The position numbers and the translations under genes were made by a program. DNA of 64,000 bases from Bradyrhizobium diazoefficiens (GTDB taxonomy: Bacteria; Pseudomonadota; Alphaproteobacteria; Rhizobiales; Xanthobacteraceae). Shown one piece after another: positions 29,891 to 38,390 of this stretch (position 1 is the first letter of the stretch; every line of letters begins with the position of its first letter). A model generated the notes under the pieces. It was not told the origin of the DNA. It ran no database searches and worked only from the letters and a program-made list of their open reading frames with translations. The stretch covers positions 3,531,001 to 3,595,000 of the forward strand of contig NZ_CP067100.1 of the NCBI RefSeq assembly GCF_016616235.1, in the 5' to 3' direction.

Positions 29891-31738
29891 GTGAATTCGC
29901 GTGATCTGCATGAGAGGCGCACACGCCGCCAGACGTCGGTTCGGTCGCGCGCCGTATCGCGAACGGGGACGGTCGTCGCACGCTTCTCGCGGCTCGCCTT
30001 CTGCGGCCTGCTGATCTGCGCGATCTGTGCAAGGCCGGCGCTCGCGAAGCCTGAGGCTAACGCCGCGAGGTCTGCTGCGGCGAAGCCCGCAGCCGCGCCG
30101 GCAGCGACCGCGCCTGCCAAAGGGACCGGGGAGGCCAACAAGGATGCCGGGGAGGCCAAAGGGACCGGCGATGCCAAGGGCGCCGGCGATGCGGCCAAGC
30201 CCGCCGCTCCGGAAGCTCATTTCGACATCGACGAGTTTCGCGTGGAGGGAGCCGACAATCTGCCGCAGATCGAGGTAGAGGCCGCGGTTTATCCCTTTCT
30301 CGGTCCGAACAGGAGCGCACAGGATGTCGAGAAGGCGCGCGCCGCGGTGGAGAAGGCCTATCACGACAAGGGCCTTCAGACCGTGAGCGTGGGCGTGCCT
30401 CAGCAGGATGCGCAGCGCGGCTTCATCGTGCTCGAGGTCGCCGAGAACCGGGTCGGACGTTTGCGCGTGAAGGGCTCGCGCTATTTCGACCTCAAGAACA
30501 TCAAGGACAACGCGCCTTCGCTGAAGGAGGGAACGTTGCCGAATTTCCAGGACGTGACGAAGGACATCGTCGCACTCAATCGCTGGGCGGACCGGCGGAT
30601 CACGCCGGCGCTGCGGGCGGGTGTCGCGCCGGGAACAGTCGATGTCGATCTCAACGTCGAGGATACCTATCCGCTGCATGGCAGCATCGAGCTCAACAAC
30701 AAGCAGAGCCCGAGCACCACGCCGCTGCGGACCAGCGTCTCGATGCACTACGACAACCTTTGGCAGCTCGGCCACTCCATGACCTGGACCTACCAGGTCG
30801 CTCCGATGAATCCAAAGGATGCGATGGTCGTCTCCGGCTCGTATCTGGCGCGCACGGAGATCGACTGGCTCAGCGTTCTCGTCTACGGCCTCGTCTCCGA
30901 CAGCGCGGTCGCGACGGTCGGCGGAGCGAACGTCATTGGTCCAGGCCAGGTCGTCGGTGGCCGCGCGGTCCTGACATTGCCGTCCAAGGGCGATCTCTTC
31001 CAGACCCTGTCGCTCGGCGTCGACTACAAGGAGTTCAAGCAAACGCTCAAGCTCGGCAGCGATGCCTTCGACTCTCCCGTGACCTATGTGCCGCTCGTCG
31101 GCACCTACGGCGCGACCTGGCAGGGCGACGGGCACCTCACGCAGCTCAACGCCACGATCACCGCCGGCCTGCGCGGCGTCGGCTCCAGCCGCGACGAGTT
31201 CGACGCCAAGCGCTTCGACGCGACCGCGAGCTTCATCACGCTGCATGCGGACATCTCGCACACTCAGGATTTCGCCGGAGGCTTCCAGCTCTACGCCAAG
31301 CTTCAGGGCCAGGTGGCGGATCAGCCGCTGGTGTCCAGCGAGCAGCTCAGCCTCGGCGGCCAGGACACGGTGCGCGGCTACCTCGAATCCGAGGTGCTCG
31401 GCGACTACGGCATCGCCGGAACGCTGGAGCTGCGCACGCCCAACCTCGCGCAATACATGCAGCAGAAGCTCCCCAATCCGCTCGGCGATCCCATCAAGTA
31501 CAACGCATTCGACGAGTGGCGCTTCTTCGCGTTCGTCGACGGCGGCAACGCCAGGATCCATGAGCCGCTGCCGGATCAGCAATCGCATTTCGACCTCGCA
31601 AGCTATGGCGTCGGCATGCGCATGAAGACGCTTCGTTATCTCAACAGCATCGTTTTCGTCGGCATGCCGCTGACCAGTCAGCAGGTCACGGTCGCCAATC
31701 ATCCGCGGATCAGCTTTCGCCTCTGGGGAGAATTCTAG
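29891..31738 (+). CDS. Two-partner secretion outer-membrane transporter (FhaC/ShlB type)
   Basis: This type Vb transporter folds into a 16-stranded barrel and exports a single large partner protein, presumably the adhesin at 38623-52221. The 615-residue protein starts at a GTG and has a signal peptide ending near residue 52. An unusual 50-residue Ala/Gly/Lys-rich linker with degenerate GTGEA/GTGDA repeats follows. Then come POTRA domains (HFDIDEFRVEGADNLP; GFIVLEVAENRVGRLRVKG), and the barrel ends in an aromatic terminus (ISFRLWGEF). The barrel has the hallmark VRGY motif (DTVRGYLESEVLG). It is the first gene of the operon, directly abutting the ExbB fusion. Confidence 0.92.
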   Translation: MNSRDLHERRTRRQTSVRSRAVSRTGTVVARFSRLAFCGLLICAICARPALAKPEANAARSAAAKPAAAPAATAPAKGTGEANKDAGEAKGTGDAKGAGDAAKPAAPEAHFDIDEFRVEGADNLPQIEVEAAVYPFLGPNRSAQDVEKARAAVEKAYHDKGLQTVSVGVPQQDAQRGFIVLEVAENRVGRLRVKGSRYFDLKNIKDNAPSLKEGTLPNFQDVTKDIVALNRWADRRITPALRAGVAPGTVDVDLNVEDTYPLHGSIELNNKQSPSTTPLRTSVSMHYDNLWQLGHSMTWTYQVAPMNPKDAMVVSGSYLARTEIDWLSVLVYGLVSDSAVATVGGANVIGPGQVVGGRAVLTLPSKGDLFQTLSLGVDYKEFKQTLKLGSDAFDSPVTYVPLVGTYGATWQGDGHLTQLNATITAGLRGVGSSRDEFDAKRFDATASFITLHADISHTQDFAGGFQLYAKLQGQVADQPLVSSEQLSLGGQDTVRGYLESEVLGDYGIAGTLELRTPNLAQYMQQKLPNPLGDPIKYNAFDEWRFFAFVDGGNARIHEPLPDQQSHFDLASYGVGMRMKTLRYLNSIVFVGMPLTSQQVTVANHPRISFRLWGEF

Positions 31739-33691
31739 ATGTCGCTCCTTCGCTTTGGATCACGGCGCGGATACGGCCTGAGTGCGCCGGTGATGCTCGC
31801 TCTCCTCTTTCTCGCGGCGCTTTGGCCGAGCCCGGCGTCGGCGTGGTGGAACGACCAGTGGACGCTGCGCAAGAAGATCACGATCGATACCGCTCCGTCA
31901 GGTGCCGGCATCAGCGATGCGATCGGCACCGCGCCGATCCTGGTCCGGCTCCACGTCGGCAATTTCCGCTTCGGCGCGGCCAAGGAGGACGGCGGCGATC
32001 TTCGCTTCATTGCCGGCGACGACAAGACGCCCCTCAAGCACCATGTCGAGAAATACGACTCCCTGCTCGGAGAGGCGCTGGTGTGGGTCAGCGTTCCCGA
32101 TCTGAAGCCCGGCACCAAGAACGACATCTGGCTCTACTACGGAAACCAGAAGGCGCCGACCGCGGTCGACGCCAAGGGAACCTACGATCCCGACACGCTG
32201 CTGGTCTATCACTTCAACGACCGCGCGACCCCGGCGCAGGACATCACGGCCTGGGCGAACTCCGCGCAGAACGCGGTGCCGGCGGCGGACGGCGCCATCA
32301 TCGGGCAGGGCGCACGCCTTGACGGTCAGGCCGCGCTCACACTTCCCGGCTCGCCGTCGCTCGTCGTTGCCGAGGGCGGCGAGCTGACCTGGTCCATCTG
32401 GGTCAAGATGACCGCGCCGCAGCCCGGCGCCGTGCTGTTCTCCCGCACCGAGGGAGCGAACGGACTCACGGTCGGCCTCGACAACGGTGCCGCGTTCGTG
32501 GAGGTCGCAAATGGCGGCAACACCCAGCGTGCCGCCGGCGGGACGGCAATTGCGGCCGGCACCTGGCACCATGTCGCCTTTGCGGCCAAGGGCAGCCAGA
32601 TCACGCTCTATGTCGACGGCAACCAGGCCGCGATCCTCGCTGCGGGCCTGCCCACCATGACCGGTACGGCGCAACTCGGTGCTGCCGCAAGTACGGCGGC
32701 TCCGGCCCCGGCAGCGGACGCAGAGGCCACCCCAGCCGCAGGCGACGCGGCCCAGGCGCCAGCGCCTGCCGCGGCTCCGGCCAGCCAGGCGTCGGGATTT
32801 GCCGGCGACGTCGACGAATTCCAGATCGCCAAGGTCGCGCGTCCGGCCGGATTCATCAAACTCGCCGCGATCGCGCAGGGCCCAGACCAGGCCAAGCTGA
32901 TCTCGTTCAGCGTCGATGAGGAAACCTCAGGCTGGTTCAGCGGCGGCTATTTCGGCGTGATCCTGCGCTCGGTGACGGTCGACGGCTGGGTGGTGATCGG
33001 CCTGCTCGGGATCATGGCGTTCATCAGCTGGTACGTGATGGTCGATCGCGTCTCGTACCTGAACCGGGTTTCGGCCGGTAACACGATTTTCCTGAAGCAT
33101 TTTCGCGAGACGTCGACCGACATCAGCGGGCTGCTTCAGCTCGATAGCCAGGAGAACGACCCCAGCTTCGGCGGCGAGCTCGGCAAGAAGCAGCGCAAGG
33201 CGGTGCATGCCGCGCCGCTCTACCGCCTGTTCGCGGCCGGCGCGCAGGAAATCCGGCGGCGCTTTGCGGGTGGCGGCTACCGCCGGCTGTCGCCGCAGGC
33301 GATCCAGTCGATTCGCGCCGTGCTCGACAGCGGCTTCGTGCGGGAGAGCCAGCGCCTCAACCGACTGATGGTGATGCTGACGATCGCGATCTCCGGCGGC
33401 CCGTTCCTCGGTCTGCTCGGCACCGTCGTCGGCGTCATGATCACCTTCGCGGCGATCGCGGCCAGCGGTGACGTCAACGTCAACGCCATCGCGCCCGGCA
33501 TCGCGGCCGCGCTGGTCGCGACCGTCGCCGGTCTCGGCGTCGCGATCCCCTCGCTGTTTGCCTACAACTACCTGACGATCCGCATCAAGGACGTCAGCAG
33601 CGAGATGCAGGTCTTCGTCGACGAGTTCATCACGCGGATCGCGGAATCCTACGAGCTGCCGGACGAGCCGGTGAAGCAGGCGGCGGAGTGA
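31739..33691 (+). CDS. exbB: DUF2341-LamG-MotA/TolQ/ExbB fusion protein
   Basis: The 650-residue protein combines an unusual periplasmic part with an ExbB proton-channel domain. After a signal (to about 35), a DUF2341 region follows (WWNDQWTLRKKITID; DIWLYYGN), then a LamG/concanavalin-like domain with LTWSIWVKMT and GTWHHVAFAAKGSQITLYV. An Ala/Pro-rich linker lies near 315-355. TM1 lies at about 415-435. The ExbB core covers about 540-630, with LMVMLTIAISGGPFLGLLGTV (split: LMVMLTIAISG, GPFLGLLGTVVG) and AALVATVAGLGVAIPSLFAYN. ExbB normally is about 240 residues. It is followed within 4 bp by exbD and then tonB, so it should form a dedicated motor for this locus. Confidence 0.9.
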   Translation: MSLLRFGSRRGYGLSAPVMLALLFLAALWPSPASAWWNDQWTLRKKITIDTAPSGAGISDAIGTAPILVRLHVGNFRFGAAKEDGGDLRFIAGDDKTPLKHHVEKYDSLLGEALVWVSVPDLKPGTKNDIWLYYGNQKAPTAVDAKGTYDPDTLLVYHFNDRATPAQDITAWANSAQNAVPAADGAIIGQGARLDGQAALTLPGSPSLVVAEGGELTWSIWVKMTAPQPGAVLFSRTEGANGLTVGLDNGAAFVEVANGGNTQRAAGGTAIAAGTWHHVAFAAKGSQITLYVDGNQAAILAAGLPTMTGTAQLGAAASTAAPAPAADAEATPAAGDAAQAPAPAAAPASQASGFAGDVDEFQIAKVARPAGFIKLAAIAQGPDQAKLISFSVDEETSGWFSGGYFGVILRSVTVDGWVVIGLLGIMAFISWYVMVDRVSYLNRVSAGNTIFLKHFRETSTDISGLLQLDSQENDPSFGGELGKKQRKAVHAAPLYRLFAAGAQEIRRRFAGGGYRRLSPQAIQSIRAVLDSGFVRESQRLNRLMVMLTIAISGGPFLGLLGTVVGVMITFAAIAASGDVNVNAIAPGIAAALVATVAGLGVAIPSLFAYNYLTIRIKDVSSEMQVFVDEFITRIAESYELPDEPVKQAAE

Positions 33692-33695
33692 AACC

Positions 33696-34100
33696 ATGCA
33701 AGTCCAGTCCGAGAGCAAGCCGTACGACGACATCAACATCACGCCGATGCTCGATCTCGCCTACGTGCTCCTGGTGATCTTCATCATCATGACCACCGCG
33801 ACCGTGCAAGGCATGAAGGTGAACTTGCCGAAGGCCAGCGCAGCGCCGTCACTCGCGCAGCAGACCACGAAGGCGATCACGGTCGCCAACGACGGCAAGC
33901 TGTTCCTCGACACCATCCCCGTGACGCTGCCGGAGCTCGAGCAGCGGCTGGTGCAGCAGCGTGCATTGACGCCGGAGTTTCCGATCGTCGTGCGCGGCGA
34001 TGCCCAGACCCAGTACCAGAACGTCGTCGACGTGCTCGATATGCTCGGCCGCCTCAACTTCACCCAGGTCGGCATGGCGACCAAGCCGGTGGCGCGGTGA
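33696..34100 (+). CDS. exbD: Biopolymer transport protein ExbD
   Basis: ExbD works with ExbB to convert the proton gradient into motion of TonB. The 134-residue protein has the diagnostic start DINITPMLDLAYVLLVIF, with the essential membrane aspartate of the D-x-x-x-V type (MLDLA), followed by a periplasmic domain (LPKASAAPS; DGKLFLDTIPV; VVRGDAQTQYQNVVDVLD). It lies between the ExbB fusion and TonB, 4 bp from the first. Confidence 0.93.
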   Translation: MQVQSESKPYDDINITPMLDLAYVLLVIFIIMTTATVQGMKVNLPKASAAPSLAQQTTKAITVANDGKLFLDTIPVTLPELEQRLVQQRALTPEFPIVVRGDAQTQYQNVVDVLDMLGRLNFTQVGMATKPVAR

Positions 34101-34115
34101 ACCTGGCCGCATGTG

Positions 34116-34835
34116 ATGCCGATGGACCAGCGCGACAACATCGACGAGAGCGAGAGACCGGCCTGGCGGCGCTATCTGCTGCTGGGCGGCGGTGGTCTGC
34201 TTGTCGTCGCGCTCATGGTCATGGGCGTCCTGGTGCTGATGAGCGGCGACAAGAACCCGCCGCGCAAGGTGAACGAGCTGCAGGTCACGATGGTCGTGCC
34301 GCCTCCGCCACCTCCGCCTCCGCCGCCGCCTCCACCGGAGCAGCAGCCCGAACAGAAGATGGTCGAGCAGATGCCGGTCAAGCAGGAGATGATCGAGGAG
34401 AAGCCGGTCGACATTCCCAAGGAAGCGCCGCCGGACGCGCCCAACGATCCCAACGACAGCCCGCCTTCGCTCGAAGCCAACACGACCGGTCCGGGGACCC
34501 TGAAGGGCGGCAAGGGCGGCCTGATCGGCGGCGGCGGTGGCGGCGGTGGAAGCAGCAAATGGGGCTGGTACGCCAGCATCGTGCAGTCGCAGATCGAGGC
34601 TGCCTTGCGTGCGAACGACAAGACCCGTCACGCGGTGATGCGGGTCAGGGTCCGGTTGTGGCCGGATGCGACCGGCCGGATCACCCGCGTGCAGTTGATG
34701 TCCTCCACCGGCAACGCTGAGCTCGACGCGGTGATTCGCGACCAGATCCTCAGCGGCATGACCTTGCGGGAGCCACCGCCGAGGGAAATGCCGACGCCGA
34801 TCGTGATGCAGGTCACGGCGCGCAGTCCGGGCTGA
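34116..34835 (+). CDS. TonB-like energy transducer
   Basis: TonB carries energy from ExbB/ExbD to outer-membrane transporters. The 239-residue protein (ATG 34116; a GTG at 34113 and ATG at 34122 are alternatives) has one N-terminal membrane helix (YLLLGGGGLLVVALMVMGVL), a tract of 13 consecutive prolines, a Glu/Pro/Gln-rich span, a Gly-rich run with eight glycines, and a C-terminal TonB domain with WYASIVQSQIEAALRAND, RVRVRLWPDATGRI and STGNAELDAVIRDQI. It is the third gene of the motor cassette. Its partner receptor could be the porin-like protein next to it or the FhaC-type transporter, which is speculative. Confidence 0.88.
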   Translation: MPMDQRDNIDESERPAWRRYLLLGGGGLLVVALMVMGVLVLMSGDKNPPRKVNELQVTMVVPPPPPPPPPPPPPEQQPEQKMVEQMPVKQEMIEEKPVDIPKEAPPDAPNDPNDSPPSLEANTTGPGTLKGGKGGLIGGGGGGGGSSKWGWYASIVQSQIEAALRANDKTRHAVMRVRVRLWPDATGRITRVQLMSSTGNAELDAVIRDQILSGMTLREPPPREMPTPIVMQVTARSPG

Positions 34836-34916
34836 CGACACGGCAGGGCGGCGCAGGCCGTCCTCATAGACGAGTGAGAGAGTGGAAGAAGGGTTGGAGT
34901 CATGTGGGGTGCAGAG

Positions 34917-36716
34917 ATGACGAAGCGACAGCTGGCAGGAAGCGCAGCGATCCTGCTTGCGCTAACCGTGCCCGCGTCAGCCCAGGACGAAGCTCCTCGT
35001 GGCAAGCTCCCGACGGTCTCGCGCAATTCGCCGCCGTCGTCCAATGCGACCGTCAACCTGATCAATCTTCTCGTGAAGCAGGGCACGCTGAGCGAAGAGC
35101 AGGCGGCCGCGTTGATCAAGCAGGCGGACGATGAGGCCTACGTCGCCCGTCAGGCGACGCGCGACGCCGCGACGAAGGCGGAAGGCGCGGAGAAGGCGGC
35201 AGCGACCGCGACCGAAGCGGTCTCGCCGCCCGGCACCAAGCGCGTCACCTACGTTCCCGAGATCGTCAAGAAACAGCTGCGCGACGAAATCAGGGCAGAG
35301 GTGATGGCGAAGGCGGAGAAGGAGAACTGGGCCTCGCCGGGCAAATATCCCGAGTGGGCGCAGCGGATCCGCTTCTATGGAGACGTGCGTGTGCGCTATG
35401 AGGGCGATCATTTCCCGGCCGGGAACGGCCCGCTGCAGAATTTCAATGCGATCAACACTGGAAGCCCGTTCCTCGAGGACAATTTCAACGCGGTCAATCC
35501 TTACCTGCCGCCGACCTACAACACGACGCAGGATCGCAATCGCTTCCGCTTTCGTGCACGGCTCGGCGCCGATGTCGATCTGTACGACGGCTTCACCGCT
35601 GGCCTGAGGATCGCAACAGGCGAGAACAGCTCGCCCGTCTCGACCAATCAGACGTTCGGCAACAATGGTGGCGATTTCTCGAAATACGCGCTGTGGCTCG
35701 ATCGTGCGTTTATCAAATATCAGCCCGTGCAGGACTTCGTCGGCTCGGTCGGCCGGTTCGACAACCCGTTCTGGTCGCCGACCGATCTGGTCTGGTACAA
35801 GGAGATCGGCTTCGACGGCTTTGCGATTCAGGCCAAGCAGGAAGTCGCCGAAGGATTCACACCATTCTTCGTCGGCGGCGCTTTCCCCGTTTTCAATACC
35901 GATCTCAACGCCGGTCTCAACACGTCGAATCTGAGTGGACCGATCAAGTCGCCGAGCCGCGACAAATGGCTGTTCGGTGCGCAGGGCGGCTTCGGGGCGC
36001 GGTTCGATCCCGAAACGAGCCTGACGATGGCGGTCGCCTACTATGATTTCACCAACATGCGCGGCAAGCTCTCCAGCCCATGCCTCGTCGGCGCCGCAAC
36101 CGATGTCTGCGAGACCGATATCCTGCGGCCGTCCTTTGCCCAGAAGGGCAATACGTACATGCAGCTGCGCAACATCCCGCTGGTGTTGCCGGCCTCGTTC
36201 CCGCCGAATGGTTCACTGAACTACCAGTACTACGGCCTCGCCAGCGACTTCCGTCCGGTCGTCGCCAGCGCCCAGCTTGACTTCGCGCAATTCAATCCGG
36301 TCCACATCATCCTCGACGCGGAATACGTCTGGAACACGGCGTTCAATCGCGGTGCCGTCGCCGCCGTCGCGGTGAACAATTTCGCAGGCACCCCGAGCGG
36401 CGCGGCCGGCGCCTTCAACGGCGGCAACCAGGGCTGGCTCGCGCGCCTGACGGTCGGCAACAAGGAGGTCAAGCATCTCTGGGACTGGAACGCGCATGTC
36501 GGCTACAAATATCTCGAGTCCGACGCGATGGTGGATGCGTTCGTCGATTCCGATTTCGGCCTCGGCGGCACTAACCTCAAGGGCTACTTCATCGGCGGCA
36601 ATGTGGGCCTCGGCGAGAACATCTGGGCCTCGGTGCGCTGGATGAGCGCGAACGGCATTGCGGGCCTGCCCTATGCGGTGGACATCGTGCAGCTCGATCT
36701 CAATGCGAGGTTCTGA
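34917..36716 (+). CDS. Putative outer-membrane porin
   Basis: From ATG 34917 (GGGG 7 bases upstream; ATG 34902 is an alternative) the protein is 599 residues. It has a signal peptide (SAAILLALTVPASAQ), an N-terminal coiled-coil-like helix rich in Ala/Glu/Lys (TLSEEQAAALIKQADDEA), and a large beta-barrel with repeated aromatic strands (RIRFYGDVRVRYEGD; NRFRFRARLGADVDLYDG) and a closing strand with YAVDIVQLDLNARF. It resembles the putative porin family (PF16930-like) by memory. It sits directly after tonB; it may be the TonB-driven receptor or a channel for an unknown nutrient. Confidence 0.75.
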   Translation: MTKRQLAGSAAILLALTVPASAQDEAPRGKLPTVSRNSPPSSNATVNLINLLVKQGTLSEEQAAALIKQADDEAYVARQATRDAATKAEGAEKAAATATEAVSPPGTKRVTYVPEIVKKQLRDEIRAEVMAKAEKENWASPGKYPEWAQRIRFYGDVRVRYEGDHFPAGNGPLQNFNAINTGSPFLEDNFNAVNPYLPPTYNTTQDRNRFRFRARLGADVDLYDGFTAGLRIATGENSSPVSTNQTFGNNGGDFSKYALWLDRAFIKYQPVQDFVGSVGRFDNPFWSPTDLVWYKEIGFDGFAIQAKQEVAEGFTPFFVGGAFPVFNTDLNAGLNTSNLSGPIKSPSRDKWLFGAQGGFGARFDPETSLTMAVAYYDFTNMRGKLSSPCLVGAATDVCETDILRPSFAQKGNTYMQLRNIPLVLPASFPPNGSLNYQYYGLASDFRPVVASAQLDFAQFNPVHIILDAEYVWNTAFNRGAVAAVAVNNFAGTPSGAAGAFNGGNQGWLARLTVGNKEVKHLWDWNAHVGYKYLESDAMVDAFVDSDFGLGGTNLKGYFIGGNVGLGENIWASVRWMSANGIAGLPYAVDIVQLDLNARF

Positions 36717-36718
36717 CC

Positions 36719-37312
36719 ATGCGGCTCCTGCGCCTCTCCTCCATCGTCGCATTGGCATTGTTGGTCCCCGCGACCGCGCGCGCGGACCAGGAAGGCGATC
36801 GCCTGCGCGAGGCGCTGCGCGCCGCGACCGCGCAGGCGAGAGCGGCGGAAGATCAACGTGCCGCGCTTCAGGCCAAGCTGACCTCGGCCGAGCAGGAACG
36901 TGACCGGCTGCGCAAGCAGAACGAGGCGTACCGTGCCCAGGTCAAGGAAGCTGAGCAGGCCTATCGCCAGGCCGTGAAGGACTTCAACGAACGCCTCGCC
37001 GAGCGCGACGATTCACTCGAGAAGTGGAAGACCGCCTATGCCGAGGCAGCGAGCGTGGCGCGAGCCAAGGATGCCGAGCGGGCCAAGTTCGAAGCCGAGG
37101 CGACCGCGTTGAAGGCGAGCACCAAGGCGCTCGAGGCCAAGAACGTCCGCCTGGGGAAGATCGCCGACGAGGTCGTGACCAAATACGAGGCGATGGATCC
37201 GTTCGAGAAGGTTCTCGACCACGATCCCGTGTTCGGATTGAAGCGGGTCGAGCACCAGAATGCAGCCCAGGACTTCCGCGACAAGATCCTCGAACAGAAG
37301 GCCAAGCCATGA
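36719..37312 (+). CDS. Periplasmic coiled-coil protein, unknown function
   Basis: The 197-residue protein has a signal peptide (SIVALALLVPATARA) and a mature body that is almost wholly a long coiled coil rich in Ala/Glu/Lys/Arg/Gln, from DRLREALRAATAQARAAED to RLGKIADEVVTKYEAMD. A short globular end (PVFGLKRVEHQNAAQDFRDK) follows. The gene starts 2 bp after the porin stop and overlaps the PpiC gene by 4 bp, so the three form one unit. It may act as a periplasmic spacer or chaperone-like partner of the adhesin or porin; no family recognised. Confidence 0.75.
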   Translation: MRLLRLSSIVALALLVPATARADQEGDRLREALRAATAQARAAEDQRAALQAKLTSAEQERDRLRKQNEAYRAQVKEAEQAYRQAVKDFNERLAERDDSLEKWKTAYAEAASVARAKDAERAKFEAEATALKASTKALEAKNVRLGKIADEVVTKYEAMDPFEKVLDHDPVFGLKRVEHQNAAQDFRDKILEQKAKP

Positions 37313-38328
37313 CCAAACATGTATTCAAGACCGCCTTGGTGGCCAGCGCGCTGGTCGCTGCCGTCTCGTCGATGGCCACGGCCCAGACCCGGAATGCACC
37401 CCAGCCTGCGCCGGCACCCGCGCGCCCCGCGCCTGCGGCACCCGCGCGCGCGCCGTCCGCCGAAGATGTTTCGGCGGTGAAGACCGGCGAGGTCATCGCG
37501 CGGGTCGGCGGCAGCGACGTGACCGCAGACGAGGTGAAGACGACGATCCAGCTTCTGGACGCGCGCCAGCAGGCCGCGATGGCGCGTGATCCGGCCCTGC
37601 TCAGCCAGACGGTGCGGGCGATCCTCGCCAATCGCCTCGTGCTCAAGGAGGCGACGGCCAAGAAATGGGAACAGCAGCCGGCCGTGGTCGCTCAGCTCGC
37701 GCGAGCGCGCGAAAACCTGATCGTCGAGAGCTATCTCCAATCCGTGACGACGCCGCCCGATAGCTTTCCGAGCGAGGCCGAGATCAAGAGCGTGTACGAG
37801 GCAAACGCCAGCGCGCTCCTCGTCCCGCGCCGCTTCCGCGTGGCGCAGATCGTGATCGCGGTGCCGAAGGATGCGGACAAGGCCGCCGAGGACACCGCGC
37901 GCAAGAAGCTCGATGACGTCGTCAAGAAGCTCAAGCAACCGGGCGCGGATTTCGGCGCGACCGCGCGCAGCTCGTCCGAGGAGTCTGATTCAGCCGGGCG
38001 CGAGGGCGAGATCGGCTGGGTCAACGAGCCGGATCTGCGGACCGAAATCCGCAGCCAGGTCACCGGACTGCCGAAAGCCGGCATCACCGAAGCGATCCGG
38101 CTCGATGACGGCTGGCATATCGTGAAGCTGCTGGAAACCGAGGCGGCGCACACGCGGCCGTTTGCGGAGGTGAGGGATGCCCTGGTGCAGCGCATGAGGG
38201 CGGAACGCATCGAGGCCAATCGTCGCGCCTATGTCGCGGAACTGCTCAAGCAATCTCCCCCCGTCGTGAACGAGATCGCGCTTTCGAAGCTGCTCGAGAC
38301 GAAACCCGAGGCCGCGCCGTCGCGCTAG
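37309..38328 (+). CDS. Periplasmic peptidyl-prolyl isomerase (PpiC/SurA parvulin type)
   Basis: The 339-residue protein has a signal peptide (to about residue 25), a Pro/Ala-rich linker, a SurA-like helical chaperone domain (GEVIARVGGSDVTADEV; LVLKEATAKKWEQ) and a parvulin rotamase domain with PRRFRVAQIVIAVP, a SDSAGREGEIGWV turn and DGWHIVKLLE. It would help fold or guard the adhesin or barrel proteins during passage through the periplasm. Its start overlaps the coiled-coil gene. It is the last gene before the terminator at 38350-38390. Confidence 0.9.
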   Translation: MTKHVFKTALVASALVAAVSSMATAQTRNAPQPAPAPARPAPAAPARAPSAEDVSAVKTGEVIARVGGSDVTADEVKTTIQLLDARQQAAMARDPALLSQTVRAILANRLVLKEATAKKWEQQPAVVAQLARARENLIVESYLQSVTTPPDSFPSEAEIKSVYEANASALLVPRRFRVAQIVIAVPKDADKAAEDTARKKLDDVVKKLKQPGADFGATARSSSEESDSAGREGEIGWVNEPDLRTEIRSQVTGLPKAGITEAIRLDDGWHIVKLLETEAAHTRPFAEVRDALVQRMRAERIEANRRAYVAELLKQSPPVVNEIALSKLLETKPEAAPSR

Positions 38329-38349
38329 ACCATCTTGTGTCTGATCAGT

Positions 38350-38390
38350 CCCGGCCAAATTGCGCGGCAGCGTGGTCTGGCCGGGTTTTT
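38350..38390 (+). terminator. Rho-independent terminator after the ppiC-type gene
   Basis: CCCGGCCA at 38350-38357 pairs with TGGCCGGG at 38378-38385, followed by five T at 38386-38390. The loop is 20 bases. It closes the operon 29891-38328 and separates it from the adhesin gene. Confidence 0.65.

Noticed and set aside
29720..31702. Minus-strand frame of about 660 codons opposite the TPS transporter
   Set aside because: It mirrors the FhaC-type gene, has repetitive Arg/Glu/Asp/His text and no family features.
37024..37308. Upstream extension of the PpiC-type frame
   Set aside because: It overlaps the coiled-coil gene in another frame and lacks a signal sequence, whereas ATG 37309 starts a clean signal peptide.
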